From: Pseudomonas allokribbensis
GTDB taxonomy: Bacteria > Pseudomonadota > Gammaproteobacteria > Pseudomonadales > Pseudomonadaceae
DNA length: 64,000 nucleotides
NCBI RefSeq assembly: GCF_014863605.1
Contig: NZ_CP062252.1
Span: 248,001 to 312,000 of the forward strand
Direction: 5' to 3'
Translations under genes and position numbers: made by a program
Notes under the pieces: generated by a model
Databases searched by the model: none
Seen by the model: only the letters and a program-made list of their open reading frames with translations
What the model was told of the DNA's origin: nothing
Part shown: positions 17,532 through 27,093 of the stretch, one piece after another
Layout of the letters: every line of letters begins with the position of its first letter
Position numbering within the stretch: the first letter of the stretch is position 1

Positions 17532-19784
17532 ATGCTTACCGTTACTTGCTGGCTGCGCGCGTTATTGCTGATTGTCGGTTTATGTCTGTCGTCCCTGTCC
17601 TGGGCCGACACGTTATTGGAAAACTCGTTGTGGCGCGTGCAACTCGATCCGGCAACGCTGGCTGTCCGTATCACCCCTGCGGGCCGCGAGACGGTGCAGG
17701 CGTCGACGGGGATTGCCCCGCACAAGGTCAGTCAATTGATCAGGCGCGACAACCGCATCGACTGGCAATGGGATGACGGAGCCTGGACCCTCAGCGCCAC
17801 GCTCGATCAACGTGATTTGTCCTTCTCGATCACGGCGCGTGAGCCCGCAGAACTGGAGTTTCTCCGTCAGCCCGCCAGCGCGATGGGCAAGGGGCTGATC
17901 TGGCCTCTGGCCGAGGGGCACTACGTGCCGCGCGGCGATCCGGTGTGGCATTCGTTTCTTTTGAATCAGGGCGAATTCAATACCACTCAGGATCTGAGTT
18001 TGCCGCTTTGGGGTGTTGAACATGATGGATTCAGCCTGCATTGGCTGATGTCCAATCCCTATAACAATCGACTGCTGTTCAGCGCCGAAGGCAAGACTCT
18101 GGCGCTGTCCGCCCGGCATCGCTTCACCTCACTCGAACCGTCGACGCCGTTGACGTTCACGCTGTTTCTCGGGGCAACCGACCCGTTGGCCGGCGCCAGG
18201 CGCTACCGGCAATGGCTGATCGATAACGGTCGTTATGAAACCTTGAGCAGCAAATTCACGAAAACACCTGACGCGAGGCGACTGCCGGGCGCCAGTCATC
18301 TGTACCTGTGGGGCAACGACTTGCTGGGGGGCAAAGATGTGCGCAGTTGGTCCGTGCTGCTCGACACCTTGCGCGGTGGGGGCTCACTGGCCAGTGGGCT
18401 GAAAGCAGGAATGGATCGTGAGGCGTTGCAGATCCTTGCCACTGGCGGGGAGTTGAACGGCTATCAGAAAAAAATGCTTTTGCGCGGTCTCAACCACGCC
18501 CTGAATACCCTGGCACGCAAGACCTGGCAGGCCCGGGGCGTGCCGGACATGCAGGCTCTGGTCAACGGTTACGCTGATGTGCGCGCACAAGTGGCAGCCC
18601 ACCTCGGTGAGGCGCTGACGCCCGAACCCGAGCGCTGGGGCAGCACCTTGTCGCTGGATACGATCAAGCAATTACAGAGCGCCGGGCTGTCCCGTTTGTG
18701 GTTGGGACTCGGTGAAGGCTGGGAGGGTGGCCTCTGGCACCCCGAGACGATCAAGGCCGGCGTGGCAGCGGGTTATCTGATCGCGCCGTACGATTCTTAT
18801 GAAACGGCGCTGAGCCGTAGCGAGAACCCTGATTGGACCACCGCACACCTGGGGGACAGGGCAAATCTTGAGTGCGCAATCGTGAAGGGCGACGGAACGC
18901 TGAAAAGCGGCTTCCAGCAATCGGGGCATTACACCGACCCCCGTTGCGTGCGACCGCTGCTTGAGCAGCGGGTCGCGGCCATTCGCGACGCCGCCGGTTT
19001 CAACAGCTGGTTTCTCGATGCCTATGCCACCGGCATGCTGTTCGACAGCTACCGTCCCGGGGCAACGATGACCCAGGCACAAAATGCCGAAGGCAACATC
19101 GGGGCATCACGCTGGATCAATGAAGTCCTGAAACTGCCCGCAGGTTCCGAGGATGGCAACGCAACGACCGCGCAAGGCGTGTTGTTCGCCCATGGCATGC
19201 AGACGCCGGTGATCGGTTGGGGCGATGCCGAAATGAGCAAGAACCCCAAGTCCAGGTACTTTGCAGGCAAGTGGTATCCGCCGGAGCAGCCAGAGGTTTT
19301 CTTCAAACCTGTGCCGATCAAGGAGTCGTTGCGGCGTATTCACTTTGATCCGGCCAGCCGTTTGCCGATGTACCAAGCGGTGTTCCATGGCTCGGTGATC
19401 ACGTCCCACCACTGGCTGTTCGATAGCCTGAAGCTGACCAATGTACGGGCGGACAACGAACTCGCGCAGTTGCTCTACAACGTTGCGCCGCTGTATCACC
19501 TCAGTGTCGACACGCTTGCGCAGCGATTGCCGCAGATTGCCCGTCAGGATGCATTCTTCCGGCCTTTGCATGAACGTCTGGCAACCCAGGCGCTCACCGG
19601 TTTCGAATGGTTGAGCGCGGACCGGCTGGTTCAGCAGACATCCTTTGAAGACGGCACGCGCTTATTGGCCAATTTTGATGTGCAGACGCATGAGGTGCAG
19701 GGGCAGACTGTGCCCGGGCGAAGCATCATGGTGCGCTCGCCGGGGAGTGCGCCAACCTGGTTTCAGGTTGAAGCGAGGCCCTGA
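17532..19784 (+). CDS. Secreted GH101/GH129-related glycoside hydrolase (candidate)
   Basis: 750 residues with a signal peptide (hydrophobic 8-22, cleavage after SWA). An N-terminal beta-sandwich of about 220 residues precedes a (beta/alpha)-type domain. FNSWFLDAYATGMLFDSYRP has Asp496 in the place of the nucleophile of GH101-related enzymes, and LSRLWLGLGEGW and SHLYLWGNDLLGG resemble barrel strands. The family call is from pattern memory; DUF5696-like proteins are the alternative. It would act on glycans outside the cytoplasm. Its start is controlled by the hairpin described above. It converges on the methyltransferase gene with only 3 bases between the stops. Confidence 0.55.
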   Translation: MLTVTCWLRALLLIVGLCLSSLSWADTLLENSLWRVQLDPATLAVRITPAGRETVQASTGIAPHKVSQLIRRDNRIDWQWDDGAWTLSATLDQRDLSFSITAREPAELEFLRQPASAMGKGLIWPLAEGHYVPRGDPVWHSFLLNQGEFNTTQDLSLPLWGVEHDGFSLHWLMSNPYNNRLLFSAEGKTLALSARHRFTSLEPSTPLTFTLFLGATDPLAGARRYRQWLIDNGRYETLSSKFTKTPDARRLPGASHLYLWGNDLLGGKDVRSWSVLLDTLRGGGSLASGLKAGMDREALQILATGGELNGYQKKMLLRGLNHALNTLARKTWQARGVPDMQALVNGYADVRAQVAAHLGEALTPEPERWGSTLSLDTIKQLQSAGLSRLWLGLGEGWEGGLWHPETIKAGVAAGYLIAPYDSYETALSRSENPDWTTAHLGDRANLECAIVKGDGTLKSGFQQSGHYTDPRCVRPLLEQRVAAIRDAAGFNSWFLDAYATGMLFDSYRPGATMTQAQNAEGNIGASRWINEVLKLPAGSEDGNATTAQGVLFAHGMQTPVIGWGDAEMSKNPKSRYFAGKWYPPEQPEVFFKPVPIKESLRRIHFDPASRLPMYQAVFHGSVITSHHWLFDSLKLTNVRADNELAQLLYNVAPLYHLSVDTLAQRLPQIARQDAFFRPLHERLATQALTGFEWLSADRLVQQTSFEDGTRLLANFDVQTHEVQGQTVPGRSIMVRSPGSAPTWFQVEARP

Positions 19785-19787
19785 GTT

Positions 19788-20414
19788 TCAGGCCTTGCGC
19801 CAGACACTGGCCAACCAAGGCTGCTGCTCACGCGGCAGCCCCGCCGGTCGGTAGTAATGCTCAAGTTCCACGAACCCGGCAGCGGTCAGCAATCCGCGCC
19901 AGGCTTCAAGATCGTGGTACGAGCCATAACGCGGCCCGTTCCAGCCTTCACGGTTATCCCCACGCGGGTTGGAACTGAACAACACCCCACCCGGCTTCAA
20001 TGTCCCGTGTAACTGCTGCAGAACCCGTGGCAATTCCTGCAACGGCACATGAAACAGCACCGCGTTGGCGAAGATGCCGTCGAAGCGTTCTGCCGGCAGA
20101 TCCAGCTTCAGAAAATCCTGGCACCACACCTCGCAGCCGCTGTCTTCCCGGGCCATCTGCGCGAATTTTTCCGCGCCGTCGAGGCCGACGGCGACGTGAC
20201 CCATGCGCGTGAAGGTCTGCAAATCCCGCCCCGGTCCACAGCCGAAATCGAGGATGGAAAACGGCGCCTCAGCGTGAATGTGCCGCAGCAGTGCATCGAT
20301 GTTCTGGCTGACATCGTGGTCGCGGGTGCCTTCACGAAAATCCTCGGCCACCGCGTTGTAGTGGCCGAGGGTAGTGGAGGTGATCTGTTCCAGATCGGTG
20401 GGGGTCTGCTTCAT
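19788..20414 (-). CDS. Class I SAM-dependent methyltransferase
   Basis: 208 residues. Motif I ILDFGCGPGRDLQTF at about 54-68 binds S-adenosylmethionine. An acidic residue at the end of strand 2 (VGLDGAEKF), then LPAERFDGIFANAVLFHV and LKPGGVLFSSNPRG complete the Rossmann-type pattern. The substrate is unknown. It is downstream of metI on the same strand with a 48-base gap and could be read through from the sulfur operon, which would link it to methionine supply; this is weak inference. Confidence 0.8.
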   Translation of the reverse strand: MKQTPTDLEQITSTTLGHYNAVAEDFREGTRDHDVSQNIDALLRHIHAEAPFSILDFGCGPGRDLQTFTRMGHVAVGLDGAEKFAQMAREDSGCEVWCQDFLKLDLPAERFDGIFANAVLFHVPLQELPRVLQQLHGTLKPGGVLFSSNPRGDNREGWNGPRYGSYHDLEAWRGLLTAAGFVELEHYYRPAGLPREQQPWLASVWRKA

Positions 20415-20462
20415 GGTCGGACTGCGCTGGCAATGGATGTTGCCGACTATACGCCATGCAGT

Positions 20463-21107
20463 TCAGCGCTTGTTCAACCCTCGTGCCAGACGATCGCCAC
20501 CCAGCTGAATCACCGCCACCAGCGCCACCAGCAGCACGATTACGGTCAGCATGATCTGGCTGTCAAAGCGTTGATAGCCGTAGCGATAAGCGATGTCGCC
20601 CAGACCGCCAGCGCCAATCGCCCCGGCCATGGCCGATGAGTTGATCATCGTCACCAGGGTGATGGTGAAACCGCCAACGATCCCCGGTAGCGCTTCAGGC
20701 AACAACACGTGCCAGATGATGTGCCAGCGTCGGCAACCCATGGCTTGCGCGGCTTCGATCAAACCGTGGTCGACTTCGCGCAGGCTCACTTCGGCGATTC
20801 GCGCAAAAAACGGCGTGGCCGCAATGGTCAGCGGCACAACGGCCGCCCACACACCGTACGTGGTGCCGACGATCAGCCGGGTGAACGGAATCAGTGCCAC
20901 CATCAGGATCAGGAACGGAATCGAGCGAAACAGATTCACGAACGCGCCCAGCGCGCGATTCAGCACCGGCGCTTCGTAGATCCCGCCCTTGTCGCTGGTG
21001 ACCAGAATCACTGCCATCGGAATACCCGCCAGCAGCGCGATCAGCGACGAAACGCCGACCATCAGAAACGTATCGATGAAACCCTGCAACAAGCGATCAA
21101 ACCACAT
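20463..21107 (-). CDS. metI: Methionine ABC transporter permease
   Basis: 214 residues, the usual MetI size, five membrane segments. Family signatures: [22 protein letters not shown] and the ATPase-contact loop [25 protein letters not shown], then [17 protein letters not shown]. The ATG at 21107 overlaps the end of metN by 11 bases, so translation is coupled. It is the last gene of a minus-strand operon that begins with two SfnB-type genes. Confidence 0.9.
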   Translation of the reverse strand: MWFDRLLQGFIDTFLMVGVSSLIALLAGIPMAVILVTSDKGGIYEAPVLNRALGAFVNLFRSIPFLILMVALIPFTRLIVGTTYGVWAAVVPLTIAATPFFARIAEVSLREVDHGLIEAAQAMGCRRWHIIWHVLLPEALPGIVGGFTITLVTMINSSAMAGAIGAGGLGDIAYRYGYQRFDSQIMLTVIVLLVALVAVIQLGGDRLARGLNKR

Positions 21108-22221
21108 AGCCCAGCACCTCCGTGCGTTGTGCCCATTGGCTGGCACGCTGACGCAATTCCTCGGCGTTCAGCTTCGAGCCTGCCACCGCCAGCAACAGTT
21201 GCCCGAGCGCGTGCCCCTGAATCCGTTCCACGCCGCCCTGCAGCAATTTCACCCGACCGCCGAGCGCGGCGAACAGCGCGGCCAGATCCGGTTCGTCCTG
21301 CTGGCTGCCGGTGAACTGCAAGCGCAACACCACAGAGGCATAGGACGACGATGGTTGCGCCTGCAAACGGCTTTGCAATTCTTCGGGCAAGGCGTGTTGC
21401 AGCGGTGCGAGCAAGGTCTGGCTGACTTCGTGCTGCGGGTTGCCGAACACTTCCCAGACGGGGCCTTGCTCGACAATGCGGCCATGTTCCAGCACGACGA
21501 CGCGGTCGCAGATTTCGCGGATCACGGCCATCTCGTGAGTGATCAGTACGATGGTCAGGCCCAGGCGTTTGTTGATCTCGCGCAGCAGGCCGAGGATCGA
21601 CTGAGTGGTTTCCGGATCCAGCGCTGAAGTGGCTTCGTCACACAGCAGAATGTCCGGGTCGTGCACCAGTGCGCGGGCGATGCCGACGCGCTGTTTCTGC
21701 CCGCCGGACAGCTGCGCCGGATACGCCTTGTGCTTGGCTTGCAGGCCCACCAGCTCCAGCAGTTCGCGAACCTTTTTCTCCCGTTGCTCCTTCGGGACAC
21801 CGGCGACTTTCAGTGGCAGTTCGACGTTCTGCCACACTGTTTTTGCCGACATCAGATTGAAGTGCTGGAAGATCATGCCGATCCGCCGACGCAGGGCGAC
21901 GAGGCGATCCTCGTCGTACTCGCCGATGTCCACCTGATCGATCAGCACCCGGCCCGAGGTCGGTTGTTCGAGGCGGTTGATGGTGCGGATCAGCGACGAC
22001 TTGCCGGCGCCGCTGCGACCGATGATGCCGAACACTTCACCGCGCTGGATCGCCAGGTCGATGCCTTGCAGGGCTGCGACCGGGCCTTGCTTGCCTTCGT
22101 AGGTTTTGCCGAGCCCGACGAAACGGACATGGGCGCGGTTCAGCTCGGGATGCAGCTCGGTGCGCTGTGCCAGCGCGGGTGGCTCTGGAAGATCCAGTCG
22201 CCGTTGAATGGCTGCGGTCAT
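21097..22221 (-). CDS. metN: Methionine ABC transporter ATPase
   Basis: 374 residues from ATG 22221; a TTG five codons upstream overlaps the metQ stop and is the alternative. The ATPase domain has Walker [11 protein letters not shown]-loop FQHFNLM, signature LSGGQKQR, Walker [15 protein letters not shown] and the H-loop in ITHEMAV. A C-terminal region from about 290 onward fits the NIL regulatory domain that binds methionine and inhibits transport. The N-terminus is about 35 residues longer than in E. coli MetN. Neighbours metQ upstream and metI downstream complete the importer. Confidence 0.92.
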   Translation of the reverse strand: MTAAIQRRLDLPEPPALAQRTELHPELNRAHVRFVGLGKTYEGKQGPVAALQGIDLAIQRGEVFGIIGRSGAGKSSLIRTINRLEQPTSGRVLIDQVDIGEYDEDRLVALRRRIGMIFQHFNLMSAKTVWQNVELPLKVAGVPKEQREKKVRELLELVGLQAKHKAYPAQLSGGQKQRVGIARALVHDPDILLCDEATSALDPETTQSILGLLREINKRLGLTIVLITHEMAVIREICDRVVVLEHGRIVEQGPVWEVFGNPQHEVSQTLLAPLQHALPEELQSRLQAQPSSSYASVVLRLQFTGSQQDEPDLAALFAALGGRVKLLQGGVERIQGHALGQLLLAVAGSKLNAEELRQRASQWAQRTEVLGYVV

Positions 22222-22223
22222 CC

Positions 22224-23033
22224 TCAGCTTTCCCAACCGGCCTGGTACAGCTTGCCGTGGGCCTTATCCAGCGCGGCGCGTACGGCCGGCGAATGCTGGT
22301 AGATGTCGACGAACTTGATCAGACGCGGGTCGGTCTTGCTCTTCGGCTGGATCACGAACTGGATCACGTATTCCTTGTGGTCGAGGCCGTCGAACAGCAG
22401 CGCAGAGCCGGCATCGAAGGTCTTCGCCAGACGGATGTAGGCCGGGTAGCCCTGGACCAGATCGGCGTCATCGTAGGCGCGTACCAGTTGCACGGCTTCG
22501 ACTTGCAGGATCTTGATCTTCTTCGGGTTGGCGACGATGTCGTCTTCGGTGGCCTTGTAGCCGACACCCGGTTTCAACGTGATCAGACCGGCCTTGGCCA
22601 GCAGTTGCAGGCCGCGACCGCTGTTGATCGGGTCGTTGGCGATGGCGACGCTGGCGCCCTCCGGCAGCTCATCGAAGCTTTTGTATTTCTTCGAGTACAG
22701 GCCTACGTTGTTGATGATCCCCGGGGCGAACGGCACCAGGTCGAAACCGGAGGCCGCCTTGGCGTTTTCCAGGAACGGGATGTGCTGGAAGTAGTTCACG
22801 TCGATGTCGCCGGCGGCGAGGCTGACGTTCGGAGCGATCCAGTCGGTGAACTCCACGAGCTCGACTTTCAGGCCTTGTTTGGAGGCTTCTTCGACAGCGG
22901 CTTCCAGCGGAATCGCGAACGCGGCGGTGGTGCCGATTTTCAATGGGGCATCGGCGGCGAAAACCGCCGAGCTGAACAGGCCGAAGGCCAGGGCCAGTGC
23001 TTTGACTGGGTGGGACAGGATCTTCTTGGTCAT
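22224..23033 (-). CDS. metQ: MetQ-type substrate-binding protein
   Basis: 269 residues. The signal peptide is cleaved after VFA; no lipobox. NlpA-family text: [66 protein letters not shown]. It belongs with metN and metI directly downstream. Because the operon starts with sulfone/sulfonate oxidation genes, the ligand may be an organosulfur compound rather than methionine itself. Confidence 0.88.
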   Translation of the reverse strand: MTKKILSHPVKALALAFGLFSSAVFAADAPLKIGTTAAFAIPLEAAVEEASKQGLKVELVEFTDWIAPNVSLAAGDIDVNYFQHIPFLENAKAASGFDLVPFAPGIINNVGLYSKKYKSFDELPEGASVAIANDPINSGRGLQLLAKAGLITLKPGVGYKATEDDIVANPKKIKILQVEAVQLVRAYDDADLVQGYPAYIRLAKTFDAGSALLFDGLDHKEYVIQFVIQPKSKTDPRLIKFVDIYQHSPAVRAALDKAHGKLYQAGWES

Positions 23034-23046
23034 GATGTTTTTCCAG

Positions 23047-24411
23047 TCAGTGCGAGGAGGTGTGTCGGTAGTGGGCGCCGGTGTGTTGCTCCGGTAGGTG
23101 CGCTTCGCCGTGAAACAGTTTTTCCCGAAGGCTGCCGTTGTCGTAGGCGGTTTTGTACGAGCCGCGCCGTTGCAGTTCCGGAATCACCAGATCGATGAAA
23201 TCCACATAGCTTTCCGGGGTGACGATGCGGGTCAGGTTGAAGCCGTCGAGGCCGGTTTCGGCGATCCACGATTCCAGTTCATCCGCCACTTGCTGCGGCG
23301 AACCGACCACGGTGATGTAGCGGCCGCCGAGGGCGTGCTGGTCGAGCAACTTGCGGCGGGTCCAGTCGTTGTTCTGCAGGTTTTTGGTGGCGGACTGGAT
23401 CGCGTTGCTCTTCACGTACTGGATCGGCTCGTCGATTTCGTACTGGGAAAAATCGATCCCGGTGGACGCCGAGAAATGCGCCACGCCCGCTTCGGCGCTG
23501 GCGTAGCTCAGGTATTCGGCATGCTTGGCCCAGGCCGCTTCTTCGGTCTCGCCGACGATCACGTTCAGGCCCATGAACACCTTGATGTCCTCGGGATTGC
23601 GACCCGCTTCGACGGCACTGGCGCGGACCTTGTCCACCTGCACTTTGGTCGACGGTTTGTTCTGACCGCTGATGAACACGCACTCGGCATGACGCCCGGC
23701 GAACAGCAGACCGCGATCCGAACTGCCGGCCTGGAACAGCACCGGCGTACGCTGCGGTGACGGCTCGCAGAGGTGATAACCCTCGACCTGATAGAACTCG
23801 CCCTTGTGCTCGACCTTGTGCACCTTGTCTGGCTGCGCGTAGATCCGCTGCTGCGGATCGTTGAGCACCGCATCGTTTTCCCAGCTGCCTTCCCAGAGTT
23901 TGTAGAGGACTTCGAGGTACTCGTCGGCCTGGTCGTAACGCCGGTCATGCTCGACCTGTTCACTGAGGCCCATGGCCTTGGCGGCGCTGTCCAGATAACC
24001 GGTGACGATGTTCCAGCCCACCCGTCCACGGCTCAGGTGATCGAGGGTCGACATGCGCCGGGCGAACAGATACGGCGGCTCGTAGGTGAGGTTGGCGGTC
24101 AGGCCGAAACCCAGATTTTTGGTCACCGCGGACATCGCCGACACCAGCAGCAGCGGATCGTTGACCGGCAGCTGGATTGACTCTTTCAGGGTGACGTCCA
24201 CCGAGTTCTGGTAGACGTCGTACACGCCGACGATGTCGGCGATGAACAACCCGTCGAACAGCCCACGCTCCAGCAATTGCGCAAGTTCGGTCCAGTATTC
24301 AATGGTCTTGTATTGGGTCGAGGTGTCCCGTGGATGGGTCCACAACCCGTGGTTGATGTGGCCGATGCAGTTCATGTTGAACGCATTGAGCAGGATCTTT
24401 TTCTTGCTCAT
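23047..24411 (-). CDS. FMN-dependent monooxygenase, NtaA/SnaA/DszA family
   Basis: 454 residues, the usual length of this luciferase-like family that uses reduced FMN from a separate reductase. Landmarks: LNAFNMNCIGHINHGLWTHP at the N-terminus, DHLSRGRVGWNIVTGY (about 127-142), VEGYHLCEPSPQRTPVLFQAGSS, and FNLTRIVTPESYVDFIDLVIPEL. Members oxidise sulfones, sulfonates, nitrilotriacetate and similar carbon sources. The start overlaps the upstream SfnB-type stop by one base. No flavin reductase is encoded beside it. Likely function is release of sulfite from an organosulfur compound. Confidence 0.88.
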   Translation of the reverse strand: MSKKKILLNAFNMNCIGHINHGLWTHPRDTSTQYKTIEYWTELAQLLERGLFDGLFIADIVGVYDVYQNSVDVTLKESIQLPVNDPLLLVSAMSAVTKNLGFGLTANLTYEPPYLFARRMSTLDHLSRGRVGWNIVTGYLDSAAKAMGLSEQVEHDRRYDQADEYLEVLYKLWEGSWENDAVLNDPQQRIYAQPDKVHKVEHKGEFYQVEGYHLCEPSPQRTPVLFQAGSSDRGLLFAGRHAECVFISGQNKPSTKVQVDKVRASAVEAGRNPEDIKVFMGLNVIVGETEEAAWAKHAEYLSYASAEAGVAHFSASTGIDFSQYEIDEPIQYVKSNAIQSATKNLQNNDWTRRKLLDQHALGGRYITVVGSPQQVADELESWIAETGLDGFNLTRIVTPESYVDFIDLVIPELQRRGSYKTAYDNGSLREKLFHGEAHLPEQHTGAHYRHTSSH

Positions 24412-25604
24412 CAGATGGTCCCTCGCAGCGGAGGGTTTTCATCGTTGAGGTAGTAATTGCCCACCGCGTGATACTTCCAGCGCACCGGGTCGTGCAGGGT
24501 GTGCACCCGGGCGTTGCGCCAGTGACGATCAAGGCCGTGCTCGATCAGGGTGGCCTGGCTGCCGGCCAGTTCGAACAGAGTGCTGCCGGCTGCCAGAGAG
24601 ATTTCGGTGCTGATCGCCCGTGCTTCGGCAACGGCAATCGAGGCTGCTGCAACCGTCTCGGCGTTGGTATCGGCCTGGGCCGCATCGAGGAATTCGCCGG
24701 CGCGTTCGAGCAGGGCTTCGGTGGCGTGCAGGCGGATGCTCAAGTGGCCAAAGCTCTTGAGGGTCAGTGGGTCTTCGGTGGCCTTGTCATTGCCCGAGTC
24801 GATCCATGGCCGGGTCTTGCTGCGCACGAAGTGCAGCGCATCTTCGTAGGCGGCGCGGGCGATGCCGGTGTCGATGGCGGCGTGAAGAATCTGCGCCAGC
24901 GGGCCGACGGTGGTCGGGCGTTCGAAAGCGCTCTGGAACGGGATGACGTCTTCGGCTGCGACAAATACGTCTTCGAACACCACCGAACCACTGCCGGTGG
25001 TGCGCTGGCCGAAGCCGCTCCAGTCGTCGATCACGGTCAGGCCTTTGCTGTCACGCGGGACAAACGCCAGTTGCTGCACTCCGTCTTCATCGACCACTGA
25101 GGTCGGGATGCGCTGGGCGTAAATCGCACCGGTCGCATAGAACTTGCGACCGTTGATGCGATAACCGCTGCCATCGCGTTTCAGGCTGGTGACACGGTCG
25201 TGGGCAGTCTTGGTGCCCAGTTCTGCCAGGGCATTGCCGAAGCGCTGGCCGGCGAGGACTTCGGCGTACAGACGTTGTTTCTGCTCGTGGCTGCCATTCA
25301 CCCGGAGTACTTCGAGGGCATAGAAATGGTTCTGCGGAATCTGCCCGAGCGAGCCATCGGCCCGGGCGATCAGGGCGATGACGTTGGCCAGGGTCACGTT
25401 GGATACGCCGGCGCCGCCGTATTCCTTGGGCACGCTGATGCCCCACAGGCCGGAGCGGGAAAACACGTCGAGTTCCGGCAGCGGCAGGCGGCGTTCGCGG
25501 TCGCGCAGGTTGCTGTCGCGCTGGAAGTCTTCGGCCAGGTCGCTGGCGACGATCAGGGCTTGCTCGTCGCTGGTGATGACCGCGACGGGATGGGAAAGAG
25601 TCAT
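24411..25604 (-). CDS. SfnB-type sulfur-acquisition oxidoreductase, copy A
   Basis: 397 residues from ATG 25604 (GGAG upstream), acyl-CoA dehydrogenase fold. Typical parts: RSGLWGISVPKEYGGAGVSNVTLANVIALI (N-terminal helices), FYATGAIYAQ and DDWSGFGQRTTGSGSVVF (flavin-binding middle domain), and the C-terminal HTLHDPVRWKYHAVGNYYLN, shared with its paralogue next door. The SfnB subgroup and DszC-like enzymes use reduced flavin to oxidise dimethylsulfone or related compounds. The stop overlaps the monooxygenase start by one base. Confidence 0.85.
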   Translation of the reverse strand: MTLSHPVAVITSDEQALIVASDLAEDFQRDSNLRDRERRLPLPELDVFSRSGLWGISVPKEYGGAGVSNVTLANVIALIARADGSLGQIPQNHFYALEVLRVNGSHEQKQRLYAEVLAGQRFGNALAELGTKTAHDRVTSLKRDGSGYRINGRKFYATGAIYAQRIPTSVVDEDGVQQLAFVPRDSKGLTVIDDWSGFGQRTTGSGSVVFEDVFVAAEDVIPFQSAFERPTTVGPLAQILHAAIDTGIARAAYEDALHFVRSKTRPWIDSGNDKATEDPLTLKSFGHLSIRLHATEALLERAGEFLDAAQADTNAETVAAASIAVAEARAISTEISLAAGSTLFELAGSQATLIEHGLDRHWRNARVHTLHDPVRWKYHAVGNYYLNDENPPLRGTI

Positions 25605-25642
25605 GTGTTTCTCCAGAGATCTGGTCAAAAGTGTTCTGGTCG

Positions 25643-26884
25643 TCAGATCCAGGAATGGCGTGCAGGCAACTTGCCGTTGAGGCGATAGGCGCCGACCGCG
25701 TGGTACTTCCAGCGCACCGGGTCGTGCAGGGTGTGCACCCGGGCGTTGCGCCAGTGACGGTCGAGGTTGAATTCGGCGAGGGTGGCGCGGCTGCCGGCCA
25801 GCTCGAAGAGCTTTTCGCTGGCCAGCAGCGAGATCTCGGTGGTCAGCACCTTGGCTTCGGCCACGGCAATCGAGGCGCGGGCGGCGGACTCGGCGGTGAG
25901 CGGCGCGGCGTGAACCTGATCCAGCACCTGACCGGCCTTGCGCAGCAGCGCTTCGGCGGCGTGCAGTTCGATTTTCAGTTTGCCGATGTCGGCGATCACG
26001 TAGAGGTCATCGCTGGCGCGTTCGACCTTGGCATCGATCCACGGCCGGGCGCGGGTCTTGACGAATTCGATGGCGTCATCGATGGCGCCACGGGCGATGC
26101 CGGCGTCGATGGCTGCCTGAATCAGTTGCGACACGGCGCCCTGGGTGTTGGGCTTTTCGTTGATCTTCCAGTTGTCCACCACAAGACCCGCGTCGACCCG
26201 CACGTTGTTCAGCAGGATCGTGCCGCTGGCGGTGGTGCGCTGACCGAAACCCGACCAGTCATCGACGATGCGCAATCCCGGCGTGCCACGACGGACGAAG
26301 GCCAGCACTTGCCTGCCTTCATCATTGAGTGCCTTGACCGCGACCCAGTGGGCGAAGAGGGCGCCAGTGGAATAGAACTTCTGGCCGTTGATCACGTAGT
26401 CATCGCCGTCGGCGGTGATGCGCGCTTTCAGCTCCAGGGTGTCTTTGGTGCCGCGTTCTGGCCCGGCGTTACCGATGCGCCAGCCTTCGAGCACGCTCTG
26501 TAACAACTGTTTTTTCTGCTCTTCGGTGGCGCTGCCGAGGATCAAGTTGATGATGCCGAACTGGTTCTGCGGGATCTGTCCCAGTGCCGGGTCGGCCGCG
26601 GAAATGATCGCGAACACCTCGGCCAGGGTGACGAAGGAAACCTGCGGGCCGCCGTACTCGCGCGGAATGGCGATGCTGCCCAGGCCGCTGCGGGTGAACT
26701 GTTCGACTTCCGACCACGGCAGCTTGCGCTGGCGGTCGCGTTTGGCGGCCTGCACGCGGGCGACTTGCGCCAGCTCATGGGCGGCCTTGATGGCTTGTGC
26801 GTCGTTGCGCAGCACTTGCGCGGGCAACAACAACGGGGCGATGTCCAGGTCACTCTGGACGTTTGCGTCTGCCAGACTGGACAT
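25643..26884 (-). CDS. SfnB-type sulfur-acquisition oxidoreductase, copy B
   Basis: 413 residues, first gene of the operon, with AAGGAG before ATG 26884. Same layout as copy A: IAIPREYGGPQVSFVTLAEVFAII, FYSTGALFAHWVAV, DDWSGFGQRTTASGTILLNNV and HTLHDPVRWKYHAVGAYRLN. The pair clearly arose by duplication but has diverged in much of the helical region, suggesting different substrates or a heteromer. A leader of about 90 bases separates it from an upstream hairpin. Confidence 0.85.
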   Translation of the reverse strand: MSSLADANVQSDLDIAPLLLPAQVLRNDAQAIKAAHELAQVARVQAAKRDRQRKLPWSEVEQFTRSGLGSIAIPREYGGPQVSFVTLAEVFAIISAADPALGQIPQNQFGIINLILGSATEEQKKQLLQSVLEGWRIGNAGPERGTKDTLELKARITADGDDYVINGQKFYSTGALFAHWVAVKALNDEGRQVLAFVRRGTPGLRIVDDWSGFGQRTTASGTILLNNVRVDAGLVVDNWKINEKPNTQGAVSQLIQAAIDAGIARGAIDDAIEFVKTRARPWIDAKVERASDDLYVIADIGKLKIELHAAEALLRKAGQVLDQVHAAPLTAESAARASIAVAEAKVLTTEISLLASEKLFELAGSRATLAEFNLDRHWRNARVHTLHDPVRWKYHAVGAYRLNGKLPARHSWI

Positions 26885-26974
26885 CAGTGCCGCTCCTTGG
26901 CTGCACGCAATGCCCTGGCGATCTGCACTGGGGTGATTGTGTTCCGGACCATGTTACCTACCTCACATCTCATG

Positions 26975-26997
26975 AAAAACGCCGCAAAAGTGCGGCG
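26975..26997 (-). terminator. Intrinsic terminator or leader attenuator before the sfnB operon
   Basis: Read on the minus strand, a 7-bp stem (26980-26986 with 26991-26997) and a 4-base loop are followed by five T residues. It sits about 97 bases downstream of the 27094-27858 gene and 91 bases upstream of the sfnB-type start. It may end the former transcript or act as an attenuator of the latter. Confidence 0.75.
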
Positions 26998-27009
26998 AAC
27001 GGAAGAATG

Positions 27010-27085
27010 TCCGGTGGTCCGGTTTATATACCCTAAGCGCGTATAAATATTAAATAAACTAACTTTTAGGAATATGCATAGAAGA
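27010..27085 (-). promoter_or_regulatory. AT-rich regulatory region with CTAAAAGTTAGTTTATTT motif
   Basis: About 75 AT-rich bases. On the minus strand it reads ATTCCTAAAAGTTAGTTTAT, closely matching the sequence upstream of tauA at 45875-45892 (CTAAAAAGTTATTTATTT). A shared sulfur-starvation regulator such as CysB is inferred. Confidence 0.45.
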
Positions 27086-27093
27086 TCAAAAGC

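Noticed and set aside
26885..26975. Sigma54 promoter before the sfnB-type operon
   Set aside because: No TGGCAC-N5-TTGC pair could be found in the minus strand.
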